Assembly: GCA_944325825.1 (NCBI GenBank)
Contig: CALVBP010000004.1
Span: 29,431-93,430 of the forward strand
Length of the DNA: 64,000 nt
Direction: 5' to 3'
Source of the DNA: Candidatus Gastranaerophilales bacterium
GTDB taxonomy: Bacteria; Cyanobacteriota; Vampirovibrionia; Gastranaerophilales; Gastranaerophilaceae
Shown: positions 62,059 to 64,000 of the stretch, piece after piece
Layout: each line of letters opens with the position of its first letter
Position numbering within the stretch: position 1 is the stretch's first letter
Notes under the pieces: model-generated
Databases searched by the model: none
What the model was told of the DNA's origin: nothing
What the model saw: the letters and a program-made list of their open reading frames with translations, nothing else
Position numbers and translations under genes: made by a program

Positions 62059-62088
62059 TTTACAAATGGGGCTAAACTCTAATAAAAT
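62059..62088 (+). promoter_or_regulatory. Candidate promoter of the infA ribosomal operon
   Basis: TTTACA (62059-62064), 18 nt, TAAAAT (62083-62088), about 86 nt before the infA start. It is the best sigma-70-like pair in the spacer. Confidence 0.45.
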
Positions 62089-62173
62089 TGCTTGCATTCA
62101 GAATTTTAGCAAGTATGATATTTTAAAGATGCCGTAAAAGGTATCAATTTTGATAGCCGAAAATGAGGAAAAT

Positions 62174-62389
62174 ATGTCAAAAGACGTTATAGAAATTGAA
62201 GGTACAATTCTTGAATCTATGCCGAATGCGATGTTTAAAGTAAAACTCGAAAACGGGCACGAAATTCTGGCACATATTTCAGGAAAAATCAGAAAGAATT
62301 TTATAAGAATTCTTCCGGGTGACAAGGTAAAAGTAGAAATGACACCATATGATTTAACAAAAGGAAGAATTACATTCAGACTCAAATAA
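62174..62389 (+). CDS. infA: Translation initiation factor IF-1
   Basis: IF-1 closes the ribosomal A site during initiation. The 71-residue OB-fold protein begins [20 protein letters not shown] and contains [20 protein letters not shown], then [18 protein letters not shown], all family hallmarks. GAGGAAAAT precedes the ATG at 62174, which I prefer over the upstream frame start at 62150. It heads the rpmJ-rpsM-rpsK-rpsD operon. adk, secY and map, frequent upstream neighbours, are absent. Confidence 0.96.
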   Translation: MSKDVIEIEGTILESMPNAMFKVKLENGHEILAHISGKIRKNFIRILPGDKVKVEMTPYDLTKGRITFRLK

Positions 62390-62416
62390 TATTATTAAAA
62401 GAAAAGGAATAAACAA

Positions 62417-62530
62417 ATGAAAACAAGATCATCAGTAAAACCTATGTGCGACAAATGCAAAGTTATCAAAAGAAAAGGCAGAGTTGCAGTAATTTGCGAA
62501 AACCCTAAGCATAAACAAAGACAGGGTTAA
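62417..62530 (+). CDS. rpmJ: 50S ribosomal protein L36
   Basis: This 37-residue zinc-ribbon ribosomal protein reads [20 protein letters not shown] followed by [17 protein letters not shown], with the four zinc ligands C-x2-C, C and H (C-C-C-H type). AAAAGGAAT precedes the ATG. It stands between infA and rpsM as in most bacteria. Confidence 0.97.
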   Translation: MKTRSSVKPMCDKCKVIKRKGRVAVICENPKHKQRQG

Positions 62531-62534
62531 GAAA

Positions 62535-62585
62535 GTGACTAGTGAATAGTGACTGGTGATTAGATATGCCCTATTCACTACTCAC
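62535..62585. repeat. Large hairpin with the GTGACTAGTGAATAG repeat
   Basis: GTGACTAGTGAATAG (62535-62549) pairs with CTATTCACTACTCAC (62571-62585) with one mismatch, forming a long stem between rpmJ and rpsM. The same repeat recurs at 63519-63547 and in part at 59589-59607. It has no T-run, so it is not a standard terminator. Confidence 0.75.
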
Positions 62586-62646
62586 GAAACGCTAAGTTTT
62601 AAAATAAGTTATTAGTAGAATTAAAAGTTATAAAGGAAACAAAAAC

Positions 62647-63015
62647 ATGGCAAGATTAGTAGGGGTAGACTTACCTCGTAACAAAAGACTAGAAGTAGCT
62701 CTTACATACATATACGGAATTGGACCGGCTAGAGCTAAAAAGATTCTTGAAGTTACCGGAATCTCACCGGATTTGAGAACAGATGATTTGACAGAAAATG
62801 ATATTAAAGAATTGCGTAATGCTTTATCTGAATATCATATAGAAGGTGACTTGAGACGTGAAGTTGCTATGAACATCAAACGTCTTCAGGAAATCAACTC
62901 TTATAGGGGAATGAGACATAAAAGAGGACTTCCTTGCAGAGGGCAGAGAACAAAAACTAATGCAAGAACAAGACGCGGTAAGAAAACCGGCCCTATTGCA
63001 GGTAAGAAGAAATAG
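62647..63015 (+). CDS. rpsM: 30S ribosomal protein S13
   Basis: S13 contacts the 50S subunit and P-site tRNA in the small-subunit head. The 122-residue product starts [20 protein letters not shown] and shows [20 protein letters not shown], then [30 protein letters not shown] at the end. AAAGGAAAC precedes the ATG. It lies between rpmJ and rpsK. Confidence 0.97.
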   Translation: MARLVGVDLPRNKRLEVALTYIYGIGPARAKKILEVTGISPDLRTDDLTENDIKELRNALSEYHIEGDLRREVAMNIKRLQEINSYRGMRHKRGLPCRGQRTKTNARTRRGKKTGPIAGKKK

Positions 63016-63123
63016 AATTTAGCCGGAGCGGCAGTGAATCAAGCAAGATTGGTTCAAAATACAGCAAAGCTATAATTCTAACAAGACGAAAATAATAAAT
63101 AGTAAAATATAAGGAAAAGAAAA

Positions 63124-63510
63124 ATGGCAAGACCAAAAACTACAAAGAAAAAAGAAAAGAAAAATGTATTGCAAGGTATTGTACATATACAATCAACCTT
63201 TAACAATACAATAGTAACTTCTACAGATACTCAAGGTAATGCTATTGCTTGGGCTACTGCAGGTGCTACCGGTTTTAAAGGTGCCAGAAAAGGTACACCG
63301 TTTGCAGCACAATCAGCAGCTGAATTGGTAGCTAAAAAATCTATTGACCAGGGTATGAAAAAAGTAGAAGTTTATATCAAAGGTCCGGGTTCAGGACGTG
63401 AAACAGCTATCAGAGCTATTCAGGCAGCAGGACTCGAAATTACTTTGATTAAGGACGTAACACCAATTCCGCACAACGGATGCCGTCCGCCGAAAAAACG
63501 CAGAGTATAG
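63124..63510 (+). CDS. rpsK: 30S ribosomal protein S11
   Basis: S11 lies on the platform of the small subunit near the mRNA exit. The 128-residue product has [40 protein letters not shown] and the highly conserved end [33 protein letters not shown] precedes the ATG. It is followed by a repeat-bearing spacer and rpsD. Confidence 0.97.
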   Translation: MARPKTTKKKEKKNVLQGIVHIQSTFNNTIVTSTDTQGNAIAWATAGATGFKGARKGTPFAAQSAAELVAKKSIDQGMKKVEVYIKGPGSGRETAIRAIQAAGLEITLIKDVTPIPHNGCRPPKKRRV

Positions 63511-63518
63511 TATGTGGA

Positions 63519-63547
63519 GTGACTAGTGAATAGTGACTGGTGAATAG
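63519..63547. repeat. Second copy of the GTGACTAGTGAATAG repeat
   Basis: This 29-bp unit matches 62535-62563 with one change. A part-complement (CTCACTACTTAC) follows at about 63581-63595, so a weaker hairpin can form between rpsK and rpsD. Confidence 0.75.
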
Positions 63548-63667
63548 ACAGTTGAATATAAGACTCTATTTATCCACGCTGCTCACTACTTACTAAGTAA
63601 AAGCGGGGGCTTGCTTTAAGCCAAAGGAGCAAACCATAGATGCCCCGCAGAAGAAAAGGAGAAAAAT

Positions 63668-64000
63668 ATGGCAAGATACACAGGACCAACTAATAAATTA
63701 TTTAGAAATAAGAAAGTTAAAGATTTGTCAAACAGAAAATTGACTTCTTCTATGAGACAAACCGCATCAGGTCAGCATGGTGCTGTAAGAAAGAAACTTT
63801 CTGAATATGCTATTCATTTAGCAGAAAAACAAAAAATCAGATTTACATATTTAGTAAGCGAAAAACAATTCGCAAGGTACTATAAAGAAGCTGCAAGAAG
63901 AAAAGGCGTAACAGGTACAATTTTGTTACAGCTTTTGGAATCAAGACTTGACAATATTTTATTCAGAGCAGGTTTTGGTGTAACACGCAAGCAGTCAAGA
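63668..64000 (+). CDS. rpsD: 30S ribosomal protein S4, 3' end outside the window
   Basis: S4 starts assembly of the small subunit and represses its own operon in several bacteria. The visible 111 residues begin [20 protein letters not shown] and show [39 protein letters not shown] and the start of the RNA-binding S4 domain ([20 protein letters not shown]). AAAGGAGAAAAAT precedes the ATG. The usual partners rpoA and rplQ would lie beyond the edge. Confidence 0.96.
   Translation, partial: MARYTGPTNKLFRNKKVKDLSNRKLTSSMRQTASGQHGAVRKKLSEYAIHLAEKQKIRFTYLVSEKQFARYYKEAARRKGVTGTILLQLLESRLDNILFRAGFGVTRKQSR

Overview
The window is AT-rich bacterial DNA, packed with genes on both strands. The gene set looks like a gut member of the Gastranaerophilales (Melainabacteria/Vampirovibrionia, the non-photosynthetic sister line of Cyanobacteria). 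That assignment is an inference from gene style: low GC, many lineage-specific proteins with short N-terminal leaders ending in FKA or FRA, flagellar chaperones, a two-domain M16 peptidase, and pilin-like and LCP surface proteins. I could not run a 16S or marker-gene search, and another low-GC didermic lineage is possible.

Layout. 1-2.8 kb: minus-strand biotin genes (bioA, cut by the window edge, and bioD) behind a CgeB-like glycosyltransferase. 2.9-10.9 kb: a large membrane-anchored acidic protein overlapping an orphan sugar-binding lipoprotein, a ferredoxin-nitroreductase, a metal exporter, an LCP ligase and a second nitroreductase. 11.0-15.5 kb: an accessory island with a 1195-residue toxin-like protein ending in a RelA/SpoT synthetase-like domain, followed by two small unknown genes that may include its immunity gene. 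15.6-23.1 kb: ADP-forming acyl-CoA synthetase, an M16 peptidase, and a chimeric pseudopilin with a YadA-type head and a self-cleaving S74 chaperone. 23.2-27.2 kb: an operon of ftsH, a small membrane protein and a PAP2 phosphatase, then a GH108-type muramidase. 27.2-27.8 kb: repeat-rich spacer. 27.8-36.0 kb: rplI, a UROD/MetE-like protein, tRNA-Glu, map, a probable rpoZ, lineage-specific membrane proteins and gltX.

36.1-44.5 kb is a minus-strand surface-glycan block: an EamA transporter, three hexapeptide acyltransferases, a GNAT/PIG-L deacetylase fusion, a GT8-serine-acetyltransferase-like fusion and a GT8-GT4 fusion. The two GT8 genes sit between two copies of a roughly 240-bp element whose ends are palindromes. 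44.5-48.4 kb: tRNA-Phe, infC with a non-canonical start, a regulator made of four winged helices, HU, and a flaG-fliS-fliT-like cluster. 48.4-61.8 kb: an MshEN-like protein, asparaginase II, miaA, a TPR/beta-propeller protein, a nucleotidyltransferase, uvrA, a DUF47/Pit phosphate pair, an alpha-amylase-like protein and uvrB. 61.8-64 kb: the infA-rpmJ-rpsM-rpsK-rpsD translation operon, which runs off the right edge.

The most notable items are the RelA/SpoT-tipped polymorphic-toxin candidate, the pseudopilin/YadA/S74 chimera, the four-fold GntR-type regulator, the glycosyltransferase fusions inside a repeat-bounded block, and a recurring promoter layout in which a -10 box lies 6-7 nt before the start codon (uvrA, uvrB, miaA and others), which implies leaderless mRNAs.
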